Positions 52,254 to 62,326 of a stretch of 64,000 nt of DNA are shown here, piece after piece (position 1 is the stretch's first letter; the number at the start of each line of letters is the position of its first letter). The notes beneath the pieces were generated by a model that was not told the origin of the DNA, did not search any database, and saw only the letters and a list, made by a program, of their open reading frames with translations. The DNA is from an uncultured Aquimarina sp. (GTDB lineage Bacteria; Bacteroidota; Bacteroidia; Flavobacteriales; Flavobacteriaceae): positions 124,001 through 188,000 of the forward strand of contig CANMLU010000002.1 in assembly GCA_947498815.1 (NCBI GenBank), read 5' to 3'. A program made the translations under genes and the position numbers.

Positions 52254-52321
52254 AGAAGCCTCCGTATGGGAATTGGAGGCTTCTATACAGAAGTGAAGGT
52301 ATGGGGGAACACTTCACTTCT
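52254..52321 (-). promoter_or_regulatory. Two tandem stem-loops with the same loop motif, in the leader of the LytS gene
   Basis: Stem 1: ten bases 52254-52263 pair with 52275-52284, loop 11 bases. Stem 2: ten bases 52289-52298 pair with 52312-52321, loop 13 bases. Both stems are perfect but unrelated in sequence, while both loops carry GTATGGG (plus strand; CCCATAC on the transcript) at the same side. The second hairpin on the transcript is followed by TTCTTCTCT. They may be a protein- or ligand-binding leader or tandem terminators. Confidence 0.55.
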
Positions 52322-52392
52322 TTAATTCAAATCCATGTATTCTTATAGTGTTTTAAACATAGCCAGAGTGACTACTTAATATTTACTTAAAA

Positions 52393-52430
52393 GGGCAGCC
52401 AAAGACATCTACTAAAATCTCCAGCTGCCC
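52393..52430 (-). terminator. Possible terminator of the tiny-gene/lipoprotein operon
   Basis: GGGCAGC (52393-52399) pairs perfectly with GCTGCCC (52424-52430) over a 24-base loop. On the minus strand CTTTTAAG follows. It lies 33 bases after the lipoprotein stop. The long loop makes it imperfect. Confidence 0.45.
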
Positions 52431-52463
52431 ACAATCAACTTAACCTAATCATGAAAAAACTAC

Positions 52464-53117
52464 TCACCTATTCAATTCTTTTACAACTCTTTTAGAGAAA
52501 TCTATGGATACTCCTACAAGTGTTTGTGGATCGTCAATTTCGGTCGTAATTACAGATAATAATTGTTTTTCTTCTGGTTGTGTAAGATCAAATACTACAG
52601 TCTCTAGAGTATACTTCTTTGCCTCTGTTGTGATCATAGTAACCGGATCAGACTCTATATAAACGGTTCCATAATATCTATAAAAACCTCTGTAATACCC
52701 CAGGCCATAATAAGAGGGATATACCGAATAGTAAGAATTATTTCTAGTAGTCGTTTTTGTATATTCTTCACAATCTTTTAGTACAGTAACTATTACGACA
52801 TCAACACCATTATTCTTAAGCTTTTCTTTGATTTCTATTATTTCTGATTCACTTAACTCTTTTGTTGGTGATGATTTAGGAAACATGATATGACTTGCAA
52901 TAGATTGATAGCCATTTTTACTTAAATGTTGCACCAAATCTTTTTCAAATTGTATTCTGGCAACTTCATCATCGGTTTTACTAACTACCATAACTTTTTC
53001 ACCCTTTATATCTGGTACTTCAAGATTCCTCCAGGAATCTGTAATTTTTACAGATGAGCAACTCGATAAAAGTATAAGCACTATACCGATTCCCAATAAT
53101 TTGTATATTGTTTTCAT
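52464..53117 (-). CDS. Lipoprotein of unknown function
   Basis: 217 residues. Signal peptide with lipobox LSSC (Cys 20) followed by SSVKITDSW. Residues about 37-120 alternate strands and helices (GEKVMVVSKTDDEVARIQFE, LSKNGYQSIASHIMF, GVDVVIVTVLKD), like lipoproteins with a Rossmann-like or CsgG/DUF4136-like fold. A Tyr-rich insertion lies near 128-152 (YYSVYPSYYGLGYYRGFYRY). No firm family. Third gene of the unit headed by two tiny genes at 53308 and 53131 and preceded by the 21-bp repeat promoter, so it is probably induced by the LytTR system. Confidence 0.8.
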   Translation of the reverse strand: MKTIYKLLGIGIVLILLSSCSSVKITDSWRNLEVPDIKGEKVMVVSKTDDEVARIQFEKDLVQHLSKNGYQSIASHIMFPKSSPTKELSESEIIEIKEKLKNNGVDVVIVTVLKDCEEYTKTTTRNNSYYSVYPSYYGLGYYRGFYRYYGTVYIESDPVTMITTEAKKYTLETVVFDLTQPEEKQLLSVITTEIDDPQTLVGVSIDFSKRVVKELNR

Positions 53118-53130
53118 AATTCCTTATTTT

Positions 53131-53268
53131 TTAGATAAATAGAAACTTGTCATCATCATTCTTATATTCCAATAGAAACTCTTCTCGATTTTTATATCCT
53201 TCTTTTTGTATTATGCTATTCCAAATATTTTCTGAAATAGTACCTAAAATTGATTGTATCGTTTTCAT
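53131..53268 (-). CDS. Tiny protein (45 residues) of unknown function
   Basis: ATG at 53268 to TAA at 53131. Sequence begins MKTIQSILGTISENIWNSII and ends in KNDDDKFLFI. Charged and helical, no signal peptide or membrane helix. It lies between the 58-residue gene and the lipoprotein gene with gaps of 39 and 13 bases, all on one strand, which supports it being real. No family recognised. Confidence 0.55.
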   Translation of the reverse strand: MKTIQSILGTISENIWNSIIQKEGYKNREEFLLEYKNDDDKFLFI

Positions 53269-53307
53269 CTCTTTATATTTTTTGTTCGTTAATAACCCTT
53301 CTGTTGT

Positions 53308-53484
53308 TTAGTTTCTAATTGCTATACCTGCTGCTCTACCCATCTGTTCTAATTCTTTATACCAATGTCTAGCTCTTACCTCAATTTTTTTAAGCATCAG
53401 ACTAACAGGACTTTGCTTAGTCACAGTATATGTTTCGTATTTATTTTTGTGATTATAAACAATCTTTAAGTTCACTGTTTCCAT
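53308..53484 (-). CDS. Small protein (58 residues) of unknown function, first gene of the LytTR-linked operon
   Basis: ATG at 53484 to TAA at 53308. Begins METVNLKIVYNHKNKYETYT and continues with a basic helix (MLKKIEVRARHWYKELEQMG). Soluble, no signal peptide. The ATG lies about 50 bases downstream of a perfect -7 box at 53534-53541, and the codon usage is gene-like. No family recognised. Confidence 0.6.
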   Translation of the reverse strand: METVNLKIVYNHKNKYETYTVTKQSPVSLMLKKIEVRARHWYKELEQMGRAAGIAIRN

Positions 53485-53533
53485 AATTCTAATTTTTATT
53501 ATTTCAATTCAACTTTTATCCTTATTTATTACA

Positions 53534-53624
53534 CAAATGTACTTTGACATTAGCTGTTAATTATTGGTTTTTTGGGTGAAACGACCAAAAACGAAAGTGA
53601 AACTTCCCAACTTTATACTGAAGT
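53534..53624 (-). promoter_or_regulatory. LytTR-type promoter 1: three direct repeats at 21-bp period plus -7 box
   Basis: On the plus strand GTGAAAC starts at 53576 and again at 53597, and CTGAAGT starts at 53618: period exactly 21 bases. On the minus strand TACATTTG (53534-53541) is a perfect TAnnTTTG box with no TTG at -33. The nearest repeat begins 35 bases from the box. The same arrangement, base for base in spacing, occurs at 62798-62888. Repeats spaced about two helical turns are the known target form of LytTR regulators. Confidence 0.75.
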
Positions 53625-53690
53625 GTTTTTTGACGAAGATTGAGTAGAAACAAAACTTCTTTAAACTTTATTTAGATGGGTTTGAAGTAT

Positions 53691-53725
53691 AAAAAAACCT
53701 CTTCTACTAGGTAGTGAAGAGGTTT
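53691..53725 (-). terminator. Intrinsic terminator of the asparagine-fumarate operon
   Basis: Ten bases 53695-53704 (AAACCTCTTC) pair perfectly with 53716-53725 over an 11-base loop. On the minus strand a run of seven Ts follows. It lies about 135 bases after the porin gene and before the next repeat-containing promoter. Confidence 0.85.
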
Positions 53726-53861
53726 CATTGTTCTGATTTTAAATTTAAGGTATTATATTTTGATTGTCGCATTTGGCGATTCAATAGCAAATCTAGCCAC
53801 TACGATTTTATTATTAATTATTTAGAAATTATAGCCACGCAAATTATTGGTTTGACACCTA
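53726..53861. other. 3' untranslated stretch after the porin gene
   Basis: No convincing gene. A plus-strand reading frame here overlaps the porin gene and terminator and is not supported. A short minus-strand run (IVVARFAIESPNATIKI) looks coding-like but has an in-frame stop a few codons before it. Confidence 0.4.
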
Positions 53862-55019
53862 TTAAAACCCAAATCGTATTCCTACACCAAAAACACTTTG
53901 ATTACGTCTATCTCCATTACTGTCCTCACTTTGGTCGATATCTGCTGCAACAAAAATGTGACTGGCTTTTTTAAAGTTATATCCAACTTCCGCAATTCCG
54001 AATTTGGAATCGAAATCTCCTAAGTTTTCATCATCGTCTGGTTTTAAATAATTGAAACCAGCAGCAACATGCCATCTTTCATTAGTTGAAAATTTATATC
54101 GTGCATAGAATTCGATACCGGTAGCATCGTAAAAAGTATCGCCTATTCGTTGATGTTGTTTTAAAATAGCATAGGAGGCAGCTATCGTAAAGCGATCTTT
54201 TTCAAAAGAAACAGAAGTAACAAAAGCTTCATCTCCATCCTTTGCTTGATTTGGTAATGGATCCTCGACACCATCATTAACCTTATTGTATCCGGCTCCA
54301 ATGGTAAATCCATCAATAGTATAGTTAGCACCAAAACCATAAGTATCTATACTCTCACTATTTTCAGAAATGTTTCTTGCTTGCGCTTGGGCTCCTAATG
54401 TAAGCCCTTTGTTCTTATATTTTAGAATAAAAACCTGATTCGCCCGACCTGTACCCGAAATTCCTCCATCAGAAATATTCCAAACACCAATAGCAGCTCC
54501 TCCAAAGGCAAGGAAGCGATCTACCTGGCTAGCTCCTAAAGTATAATAGACTGAATTTTGTTTCCCAAAAGTAAATTCAAAATCTTGATAAGATACTCCC
54601 ACAAATCCTAATCTTGCAAAAACAGCGTCCCCCACTTGGGCGATTCCTGCTCCTGGATCTACTGCAAACTCAACCGTATCATCTCTAGAGACCAGATTTA
54701 CACCAAACTCAACTCCACCAATGATATTAAAGTTTTCTGCTTCTTCATTGGACAAGGCATGTTTAAATTTCAACCCTATACGTGGCGCATTATTCGAAAT
54801 ACCTAGTTCACCTTCTTCAGCAAAACCAGCCCCGATTCGTATACTACCATAAGGTGTAACCCGGGAGGTGATTTCATCTATCCAATTTGAATCTTTTTGT
54901 TCTGTTTCTGAAGTTGTTGTTTCTTCAGAGGTAGTTGTCTGTGCATATATTCCATTCATTAGGAATAAAGCCATGATAAGCACTATTATTCTTATCAAAG
55001 GTAAATTAGCATTTTTCAT
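53862..55019 (-). CDS. Outer-membrane porin, last gene of the fumarate-respiration operon
   Basis: 385 residues. Signal peptide to about residue 26 (IYAQ), then a Thr/Glu-rich linker and a porin-like barrel: VTPYGSIRIGAGFAEEGELG (about 53-72), NAPRIGLKFKH, FEFTFGKQNSVYYTLGAS with repeated amphipathic strands, ending VFGVGIRFGF with the C-terminal aromatic. Similar to general Gram-negative porins. 27 bases after the iron-sulfur subunit gene. In this operon it would let asparagine, aspartate or dicarboxylates through the outer membrane (inference). Confidence 0.82.
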   Translation of the reverse strand: MKNANLPLIRIIVLIMALFLMNGIYAQTTTSEETTTSETEQKDSNWIDEITSRVTPYGSIRIGAGFAEEGELGISNNAPRIGLKFKHALSNEEAENFNIIGGVEFGVNLVSRDDTVEFAVDPGAGIAQVGDAVFARLGFVGVSYQDFEFTFGKQNSVYYTLGASQVDRFLAFGGAAIGVWNISDGGISGTGRANQVFILKYKNKGLTLGAQAQARNISENSESIDTYGFGANYTIDGFTIGAGYNKVNDGVEDPLPNQAKDGDEAFVTSVSFEKDRFTIAASYAILKQHQRIGDTFYDATGIEFYARYKFSTNERWHVAAGFNYLKPDDDENLGDFDSKFGIAEVGYNFKKASHIFVAADIDQSEDSNGDRRNQSVFGVGIRFGF

Positions 55020-55046
55020 TTTATATAATTTTTTAAAAAAACAGGA

Positions 55047-55790
55047 TTAACCTAATAGTTTCGATTTAGTGTACCGAGCATTCATTTCTGCAATATTTAC
55101 AATAGAAATCCCCTCTGGGCATTCTACTTCGCAAGCACCAGTAAAAGTGCAACTACCAAATCCTTCAATTTCCATTTGATAGGTCATCTCTTCGACACGT
55201 TTATGTTCTTCCGCTTTTCCTTGTGGTAGTCTATTGAGGTGATTAATTTTTGCAGAAGTGAATAATGCGGCAGAGGAATTTTTGCAAGTTGCAACACAGG
55301 CTCCGCACCCAATACATGCAGCAGCATCCATCGCATTATCTGACACTTCTTTGGGTATGGGAATCGCATTTGCTTCTGGTGCTGTACCTGTTTTTGCTGT
55401 AATATATGCTCCCTGTTCTATAATTCTATCAAATGAAGAGCGATCTACAATCAAATCTTTAATCACAGGAAAAGAAGCAGCTCTCCAAGGTTCTACTACA
55501 ATTGTATCTCCATCTTTAAAGCTACGCATATGTAATTGACAGGTAGTCATATTATCGTGTGGACCGTGTGCACGACCATTAATAAAAACACCACATTGCC
55601 CACAAATTCCTTCGCGACAATCATACTCATAAGCGATTACTTTTTCGTTTTTAAGGACCAATAATTCATTTAAATGATCTAGTGCTTCCAGAAAAGACAT
55701 ATCTTCAGTCAATCCGTCAACCTCATAGTCTCTAATCGCTCCTTTATCCTTAGGACCTTCTTGTCTCCAAATTTTGAATGTTACTTTCAT
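55047..55790 (-). CDS. frdB: Fumarate reductase / succinate dehydrogenase iron-sulfur subunit
   Basis: 247 residues. [2Fe-2S] site CREGICGQCGVFINGRAHG with a fourth Cys in MTTCQLH (about 58-89). [4Fe-4S]/[3Fe-4S] cysteines in AACIGCGACVATCKNSS (about 146-162) and GSCTFTGACEVECPEGI (about 210-226). Carries electrons between the flavoprotein and the membrane cytochrome. Six bases separate it from the flavoprotein gene. The same family serves both directions; context (AspA, Dcu, asparaginase) favours fumarate reduction. Confidence 0.93.
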   Translation of the reverse strand: MKVTFKIWRQEGPKDKGAIRDYEVDGLTEDMSFLEALDHLNELLVLKNEKVIAYEYDCREGICGQCGVFINGRAHGPHDNMTTCQLHMRSFKDGDTIVVEPWRAASFPVIKDLIVDRSSFDRIIEQGAYITAKTGTAPEANAIPIPKEVSDNAMDAAACIGCGACVATCKNSSAALFTSAKINHLNRLPQGKAEEHKRVEEMTYQMEIEGFGSCTFTGACEVECPEGISIVNIAEMNARYTKSKLLG

Positions 55791-55796
55791 AGTATA

Positions 55797-57707
55797 TCAT
55801 TTATAACTTCTAACCGAAGGTTTTACAAATTCAAATTCTAGTGCTTCCTTGTGCAACTTAAAATCTCCATCATCATACTCCCAGGCAGATACATAAGAAT
55901 AGTCTTCATCTACTCTCACCGCTTCACCATCTTCGGTCTGGAATTCTTCTCTAAAATGTGCTCCACAGGATTCATCACGTTCTAATGCATCTGTACACAT
56001 TAAAATCCCTAACTCAATGAAGTCAGCTAATCGTAAGGCTTTTTCGAGTTCTGTATTTAATTCAATACTACTTCCGGTAACTTTTACATCATTCCAGAAT
56101 TCATCACGTATCGTTTTTATTTGTTCTATAGCATTTTTTAATCCTTTTTTATTGCGGCTCATAGCACACTCTTGCCACATCACTTTCCCTAATTCTCTGT
56201 GGAAATGATCTACGGTTTTCGTACCATTGATATTCAAAATTCTATCTATACTCACTTCTACCTCTTTCTCAGCTTTTTCAAATTCAGGATGATTTGTAGT
56301 AGGGTGATCTTCTTTTAAAGCGCTTGCCAGATAATTATTTATCGTATTTGGGAGCACAAAATAGCCATCAATACTAGCTTGAAGCAGTGAATTTGCTCCT
56401 AATCGGTTTGCACCATGATCAGAGAAATTACATTCGCCTATGGCATACAATCCGGGTATAGTGGTCATTAATTCATAATCTACCCACAATCCTCCCATAG
56501 AGAAGTGCGCTGCAGGCGATATTTGCATAGGTTCTTTATAAGCATCAATCCCTGTAATTTTTTTATACATCGTAAAGAGGTTTCCATAGCGATCTTTGAT
56601 TGTCTGGATTCCGAATTTTTCGATTGCATGTCTAAAATCAAGGTAAACAGCATTCTTTAATCTCCCAACACCATATCCTGCATCTATTCTCTCTTTTGCT
56701 GCTCTCGAGGCTATATCACGAGGTGCTAAGTTTCCGAAACTCGGATATCTACGCTCTAGATAATAATCTCTTTCTTCTTCAGGAATATCGTTTGCTTTTC
56801 TTGTATCTCCTTGCTGTTTGGGCACCCATATTCTTCCATCATTACGTAAGGATTCAGACATCAAAGTAAGCTTTGATTGTGCCTCGCTAGATTGTGGCAA
56901 TGCTGTCGGGTGAATCTGTGTAAAACTGGGAGCTGCAAATAAGGCTCCTTTTTTATGAGCTTTCCATAAAGCACTGCCATTGCATCCAATAGCCAATGTA
57001 GATAATCTAAAAACGCGAGAATACCCTCCAGTAGCAAGTACTACAGCATCTGCAGCGTAGCGTTTAAGTTCACCTGTTACCAAATCCCGAACGATGATTC
57101 CTTTTGCTTTTCCGTCAATAACTACCAAATCCAGCATTTCACTACGTGGGAACATTTTTACCTTCTTAGCACGTACCATTTTATACAACTGAGAATATGC
57201 AGCCATTAATAATTGTTGCCCCGTTTGCCCTCTGGCATAAAAAGTGCGCTGTACCTGTACTCCCCCAAAACTACGATTGACTAATACTCCTCCATATTCT
57301 CTTGCAAAGGGAACTCCTTGTTGTACGTAGTGATCAATAAGCGGAGCAGAAAGTTCTGCTAGTCTATACGTATTAGCTTCACGAGATCTAAAATCTCCGC
57401 CTTTCAAGGTGTCATAAAACATTCTCCAAACACTATCTCCATCATGCTGATAATTCTTAGCTGCATTAATACCTCCTTGTGCTGCTACAGAATGCGCCCT
57501 TCTGGCAGAATCCTGGTAACAGAAGCATTGTACATCGTATCCCAATTCTGCAAGTGTAGAAGCTGCTCCTGCACCCGAAAGCCCTGAACCTACTACAATA
57601 ACATTCAACTTCTTTTTATTGGCTGGGTTGATTAATTGTGATGTAACCTGATAGTTACGCCACTTATCTTCTAGTTTTCCTTCTGGAATTTTTGAATCTA
57701 ATTTCAT
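55797..57707 (-). CDS. frdA: Fumarate reductase / succinate dehydrogenase flavoprotein subunit
   Basis: About 636 residues from ATG 57707 ([10 protein letters not shown]), ten bases after the cytochrome b gene; a longer frame from 57758 would overlap that gene. FAD-binding [17 protein letters not shown], the covalent-FAD histidine in [15 protein letters not shown], active-site stretch [12 protein letters not shown], and a C-terminal [20 protein letters not shown]. Catalyses fumarate + quinol to succinate (or the reverse). Length and sequence fit the Bacteroidota type-B enzyme. Confidence 0.94.
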   Translation of the reverse strand: MKLDSKIPEGKLEDKWRNYQVTSQLINPANKKKLNVIVVGSGLSGAGAASTLAELGYDVQCFCYQDSARRAHSVAAQGGINAAKNYQHDGDSVWRMFYDTLKGGDFRSREANTYRLAELSAPLIDHYVQQGVPFAREYGGVLVNRSFGGVQVQRTFYARGQTGQQLLMAAYSQLYKMVRAKKVKMFPRSEMLDLVVIDGKAKGIIVRDLVTGELKRYAADAVVLATGGYSRVFRLSTLAIGCNGSALWKAHKKGALFAAPSFTQIHPTALPQSSEAQSKLTLMSESLRNDGRIWVPKQQGDTRKANDIPEEERDYYLERRYPSFGNLAPRDIASRAAKERIDAGYGVGRLKNAVYLDFRHAIEKFGIQTIKDRYGNLFTMYKKITGIDAYKEPMQISPAAHFSMGGLWVDYELMTTIPGLYAIGECNFSDHGANRLGANSLLQASIDGYFVLPNTINNYLASALKEDHPTTNHPEFEKAEKEVEVSIDRILNINGTKTVDHFHRELGKVMWQECAMSRNKKGLKNAIEQIKTIRDEFWNDVKVTGSSIELNTELEKALRLADFIELGILMCTDALERDESCGAHFREEFQTEDGEAVRVDEDYSYVSAWEYDDGDFKLHKEALEFEFVKPSVRSYK

Positions 57708-57717
57708 ACTCCTGCTA

Positions 57718-58386
57718 CTATTTAAAATAAACAATAAATGGTATAATCCCGAAACCAATACCCATAATAAGAGCGTACCCCAGAGAGATCTTTGCCAGAA
57801 GCTTTAATCCTTTTTTATGATAAAAGCCTAAGGTTTTGAAACCACTTTCAAAACCGTGATACAAGTGAAATGCTAGAGGTACGGACATAATGGTATAAAA
57901 GATGACATAATAGATGTTTTGAAAAAGACTATATGTAACTGCATATACATCTTTATTTCCATTTACGTCTAATGCTACAATATCGCCTAATCCTAATTTG
58001 ATACGTGCCCAAAAGTTTACAAGATGAATAACAATAAAAATTAAGATAAGAGATCCCAAAATCCCCATATTTCTAGAAGCCCAGGTGCTATTTTCACTAG
58101 CGTGATTCACTATATATTTTTGTGGTTTAGCTTTTCTATTTCTGATAGTAATCAGTAATGCATACACCGCATGAAGAATAATAGATAGATATAATAAATA
58201 AGCCACAATCTTTATCAAAGGACTTTCTCTTAATGTGGTCGAATATGAATTATACATTCCTCTTGCGATGTCTTCTGGTAATAACAAAATACAGTTTGCA
58301 GAAAGATGTACTACCAAGAAAACACATAAGAACAGTCCTGTTCCTGCAATAAGTGTTTTCCTGAAAAATAATGCATTAAGTGCCAT
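57718..58386 (-). CDS. frdC: Fumarate reductase / succinate dehydrogenase cytochrome b subunit (type B, di-haem)
   Basis: 222 residues, five membrane helices. Histidines positioned as haem b ligands: His27 (VVHLSAN), His72 (ILHAVYAL), His121 (VIHLVNFW), and His174/His177 (AFHLYHGF). One subunit with two haems is the type-B layout of Wolinella and Bacteroides fumarate reductases. Oxidises menaquinol in the fumarate-reducing direction. Confidence 0.92.
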   Translation of the reverse strand: MALNALFFRKTLIAGTGLFLCVFLVVHLSANCILLLPEDIARGMYNSYSTTLRESPLIKIVAYLLYLSIILHAVYALLITIRNRKAKPQKYIVNHASENSTWASRNMGILGSLILIFIVIHLVNFWARIKLGLGDIVALDVNGNKDVYAVTYSLFQNIYYVIFYTIMSVPLAFHLYHGFESGFKTLGFYHKKGLKLLAKISLGYALIMGIGFGIIPFIVYFK

Positions 58387-58406
58387 ATTATGATATCATT
58401 TTATCA

Positions 58407-59477
58407 TTAATACGTATAAAACAATTCTTGCATCTCTGATAGTTTTTTCCCTTCAATTAGCGCAAGTATTAATAAAATTCTGGATTTGGCCGGATTAAGA
58501 TCATGAGAAGCTATAGTGTGATAGTCATCATCCTTAAATTCATTATCACGTAGTACCCAACCGGTTGCTACACGCCTGCTTCTAACTACTACAACACCAT
58601 GCTCTTCATATGCTTTCTTAGCAGCATTAAGAGTAGCTTCAGTCATATTTCCATTTCCAACTCCGGCAATAATAATACCTTTTGCACCTGCTTTGACATG
58701 TATATCGATCAGATCCGGAGCCATGTCTGCATAGGCATAGATGATATCAACCCTTGGGAGTGTAGTAACACCTTCTACAGAAAACTCACTAGTGTTTCCA
58801 AATTTCGTCGTAGGTTCTCTAAAAAAGCCTAAACGCCCATAAAACACACCTCCCATGATTCCTTTAATAGGAGCCGAAAAACTCCCTACATTGGTAGTAT
58901 TCATTTTACTTACATCTCTAGGACTATGAATTTCATCATTCAATGTTACCAATACTCCTTTTCCAATCGCTTCTTTACTAGCTGCGATAGCAATAGCATT
59001 ATAAAGATTCAAAGGACCTTCGGCACTAATAGACGTTGAGGAACGCATAGATCCTGTAGTAACTACTGGCTTATCGCTTTTGACAACCAAACTTAGAAAA
59101 TACGCCGTTTCCTCTTGCGTATCAGTACCATGAGTAACTACGATACCATCTACATCATCACTAGCTAGTAGTTCATTAATTCTATTGGCTAATTTAATCC
59201 AGATCTTTACAGTCATATCCTGCGATCCCACATTTGCTATTTGTTCTCCAGATACATTTGCCAATTCTTTAATACCAGGTACTGCATTAATCATAGTCTG
59301 AATACCAACCTGACCTGCAGAATAACTTCCAGAAGTTGCAGACGACGCCGATCCCGCTATAGTGCCTCCAGTTGCAAGAATTTTAACATTGGGGAGGTCT
59401 GTGTCTTGAGCCAACCCAACAGCAGTTATAGTAACTGCCATTAGGAAAGCCATCATTTTTATATTTAGGAATTTCAT
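58407..59477 (-). CDS. ansB: Type II (periplasmic) L-asparaginase
   Basis: 356 residues with signal peptide (to about 24, GLAQ). Active-site signatures LATGGTIAGSA (Thr39) and VVTHGTDTQEETAYF (Thr118, Asp119). Hydrolyses asparagine to aspartate and ammonia outside the inner membrane. In this operon the product feeds the Dcu exchanger and AspA. A role with glutamine as secondary substrate is possible, as in many type II enzymes. Confidence 0.94.
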   Translation of the reverse strand: MKFLNIKMMAFLMAVTITAVGLAQDTDLPNVKILATGGTIAGSASSATSGSYSAGQVGIQTMINAVPGIKELANVSGEQIANVGSQDMTVKIWIKLANRINELLASDDVDGIVVTHGTDTQEETAYFLSLVVKSDKPVVTTGSMRSSTSISAEGPLNLYNAIAIAASKEAIGKGVLVTLNDEIHSPRDVSKMNTTNVGSFSAPIKGIMGGVFYGRLGFFREPTTKFGNTSEFSVEGVTTLPRVDIIYAYADMAPDLIDIHVKAGAKGIIIAGVGNGNMTEATLNAAKKAYEEHGVVVVRSRRVATGWVLRDNEFKDDDYHTIASHDLNPAKSRILLILALIEGKKLSEMQELFYTY

Positions 59478-59521
59478 AATAAAAGAGTTTGTAGTTCTCT
59501 ATTGTTTTTGAATAATCAATT

Positions 59522-60940
59522 CTATTTATGTAATGCCGCTGTGTATTTTGGATGCATCAAGTTGTCTACACTTAGAATTTTATCTAATTCTTCTTCGGAA
59601 AGCAATTCTTTCTCAAGTACCAATTCACGAATACTTTTACCTGTAGCAACAGCTTCTTTCCCGATAACGTCTCCCATATGATGACCAATGTAAGGGTTAA
59701 GGAAGGTGATGATTCCTACTGAATTAAATACCATTTGTTTTGTATGCTCCGCATTTGCAGTGATACCATCAACGCATTTTTTTGCTAGTGTAACACAAGC
59801 ATTTGATAATAGCTCAACAGATTCAAACATACATTGCGCAATTACAGGTTCCATTACATTTAACTGTAATTGTCCTGCTTCAGAAGCAAATGAAATCGTC
59901 ACATCATTTCCAATAATCTTAAAACACACCTGATTGGCTACTTCGGGAATTACTGGATTTACCTTTGCTGGCATGATAGAAGAACCAGCTTGCATTTCTG
60001 GAAGGTTAATTTCATTTAATCCACATCTGGGTCCAGAAGAAAGTAATCTTAAATCATTACAAATTTTAGACAACTTCACCGCTGTTCTTTTCAAGGCTCC
60101 AGAAATCATAACATACGCTCCACAGTCTGAAGTAGCTTCTATCAAATTTGCAGCAGGCACAAAACTAGCCTTTGTGAATTGTTGTAAATACCCTATGGAC
60201 AATTCTGTGAACCCATCAGGAGCATTTACCCTTGTTCCAATTGCTGTAGCACCCAAATTAACTTCTAAAATGAGGTCACGACTATTTTTTAAATTTTTGG
60301 TTTCTTCTTTTAGGTTTGTTGACCAAGCTCCAAATTCATCTCCTAAAGACATCGGTACAGCATCTTGTAATTGCGTTCTACCCATTTTAATGACTTTTTT
60401 AAATTCGGCAGCCTTTTTATCGAAACTAGTGGTGAGCACATTGATTTTTTCCATCAAATGATTTATATAATAATAGACAGCTACTCTAAACCCTGTTGGA
60501 TAGGCATCATTGGTCGATTGTGATTTATTTACATGATCATTAGGGTGTAGAATATCATAACTTCCTTTCTCGTGACCATTAAGTTCTAAAGCTACATTAG
60601 CAATCACTTCATTAGCATTCATGTTTACAGAAGTACCTGCACCTCCCTGAAATACATCCGAGGGGAAGTACTTAACATACTTCTCTAAGTTTTCAAGAAT
60701 TTCATCACACGCCTGGATGATCATATCAGCTTTATCTGATGGAATAGTTCCTATTTCTTTATTAGCTGATGCGCAAGCCTTTTTAGTAACTACTAATCCT
60801 TGTATAAAAAACGGATAATCTCCTATTATCGAATTTGAAATTTGAAAGTTATTAATGGCCCTTTGCGTGTGAACACCATAGTATAGATCTCTGTTTATTT
60901 CTAATTTGCCTAATAAATCTTCTTCTACTCTAGTTTTCAT
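59522..60940 (-). CDS. aspA: Aspartate ammonia-lyase (aspartase)
   Basis: 472 residues. Family signature [11 protein letters not shown] (about 320-330) on the flexible catalytic loop, plus [14 protein letters not shown] and THQ-like region [15 protein letters not shown]. Deaminates aspartate to fumarate and ammonium. Fumarase has a closely related fold, but the neighbourhood of asparaginase and Dcu favours aspartase. It delivers the electron acceptor for the downstream-encoded fumarate reductase. Confidence 0.92.
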   Translation of the reverse strand: MKTRVEEDLLGKLEINRDLYYGVHTQRAINNFQISNSIIGDYPFFIQGLVVTKKACASANKEIGTIPSDKADMIIQACDEILENLEKYVKYFPSDVFQGGAGTSVNMNANEVIANVALELNGHEKGSYDILHPNDHVNKSQSTNDAYPTGFRVAVYYYINHLMEKINVLTTSFDKKAAEFKKVIKMGRTQLQDAVPMSLGDEFGAWSTNLKEETKNLKNSRDLILEVNLGATAIGTRVNAPDGFTELSIGYLQQFTKASFVPAANLIEATSDCGAYVMISGALKRTAVKLSKICNDLRLLSSGPRCGLNEINLPEMQAGSSIMPAKVNPVIPEVANQVCFKIIGNDVTISFASEAGQLQLNVMEPVIAQCMFESVELLSNACVTLAKKCVDGITANAEHTKQMVFNSVGIITFLNPYIGHHMGDVIGKEAVATGKSIRELVLEKELLSEEELDKILSVDNLMHPKYTAALHK

Positions 60941-60972
60941 CTATTTCTGTTTTTTTTATGTTTTGTGCATTT

Positions 60973-62274
60973 TTATAATATCATACTACCGAAAAGGAAT
61001 CCAAATGCTACACTTGAAGCAATAGTAACTATTCCTGGTATAATAAAGGAATGATTAAATACATATTTCCCGATTTTGGTAGAGCCTGTGTCATCCATTT
61101 CTACGGCAGCCAATAGTGTTGGATACGTAGGTAATACAAATAAGGCACTTACAGCAGCAAAAGAAGCTATAGCTGCAATAGGGCTTACTCCTAATGCTAA
61201 AGCAGCTGGCATTAATGCGGTTGTAGTTGCTGCTTGAGAGTATAGTAACATACTCGCTAAGAACAAAACAACTGCCAGCATCCAAGAATATTCATTTAAA
61301 ATTCCTCCTGCCGCTTCTTTAATTTCTACAATATGATTACTCACAAAAGTATCTCCTAACCAAGCAACACCAAGAACGCATATAGCAGCACTCATACCCG
61401 ATTTAAAAGTGGACATATTTGTAACTTCATTGAGTTTTATTTTACAAACTAATGCAATCACCATAGCTGCTAATAACATAATAGCCATTATAGCGTGATT
61501 TCTACCTATAGCTGGATCTAGAATTAATCCCACTTTCTTAGAAATTAAGCTTGCATAGGTTACTATAATTAATATTGCAACACCAAAAATACCCACAGAC
61601 CACTTTGCACTTTTCGGGCTTTCGCTACGTTCTTCCGTTTTTTGTTTTATCAATCCAGACGCTACACGTCTTTGATATTCTGGATCTTCAGCTAAGGGTT
61701 TTCCTAATTTGTTAGAAACAATCGCCCCTACCAAGCAAGCTAAAATTGTAGAAGGAATAGCAACAGCCAGCAATTGTAAATACGACACTCCTAAAGGCTC
61801 TAAAAAACTTGCAAAAATCACTACAGCTGCCGAAATAGGCGAAGCTGTAATTGCTATTTGTGATGCAACTACAGAGATACTTAAAGGTTTAGAAGGTCTT
61901 ACACCACCTTCTTTAGCTACTTCTGTAATTACAGGTAAAGCAGCATAAGCAGTGTGACCCGTTCCTGCCAATAAAGTCATCCAATAGGTTACAGTAGGCG
62001 CAATAAAGGTAACACGCTTTGGATTTTTCCTAAGAATCTTTTCAGATACATTAACCAGATAATCCAGTCCGCCAGCTTTTTGCATGGCAGCAATAGCTGC
62101 TATTACAGACATAATAATGAGTATTACATCTACGGGAACCGAACCAGCTTTTAGTCCAAAAACCAACGTAAGAACAACAACACCAGCACCACCCGCATAA
62201 CCAATACCAATACTTCCCAGTTTTGACCCCAGAAAGATGAAAAAAAGAACAACTAGTAATTCTATCCAAATCAT
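60973..62274 (-). CDS. dcuA: Anaerobic C4-dicarboxylate exchanger (DcuA/DcuB family)
   Basis: 433 residues, 10-12 helices. Dcu-like stretches: IELLVVLFFIFLGSKLGSIGIG (start), GTGHTAYAALPVITEVAKEGGVRPSKPL (about 108-135), and ALGVSPIAAIASFAAVSALFVLPTYPT near the C-terminus. Known members swap external aspartate, fumarate or malate for internal succinate under anaerobic conditions. It would import aspartate made by asparaginase and export succinate. DcuA versus DcuB cannot be decided from sequence by eye. Confidence 0.9.
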   Translation of the reverse strand: MIWIELLVVLFFIFLGSKLGSIGIGYAGGAGVVVLTLVFGLKAGSVPVDVILIIMSVIAAIAAMQKAGGLDYLVNVSEKILRKNPKRVTFIAPTVTYWMTLLAGTGHTAYAALPVITEVAKEGGVRPSKPLSISVVASQIAITASPISAAVVIFASFLEPLGVSYLQLLAVAIPSTILACLVGAIVSNKLGKPLAEDPEYQRRVASGLIKQKTEERSESPKSAKWSVGIFGVAILIIVTYASLISKKVGLILDPAIGRNHAIMAIMLLAAMVIALVCKIKLNEVTNMSTFKSGMSAAICVLGVAWLGDTFVSNHIVEIKEAAGGILNEYSWMLAVVLFLASMLLYSQAATTTALMPAALALGVSPIAAIASFAAVSALFVLPTYPTLLAAVEMDDTGSTKIGKYVFNHSFIIPGIVTIASSVAFGFLFGSMIL

Positions 62275-62326
62275 AATATATTGAATTAAATGTTTAAATA
62301 ATATTTGAAGATGTAATTTATTGGCA

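Noticed and set aside
53714-53974. 86-codon plus-strand frame
   Set aside because: It covers the operon terminator and the antisense strand of the porin gene.
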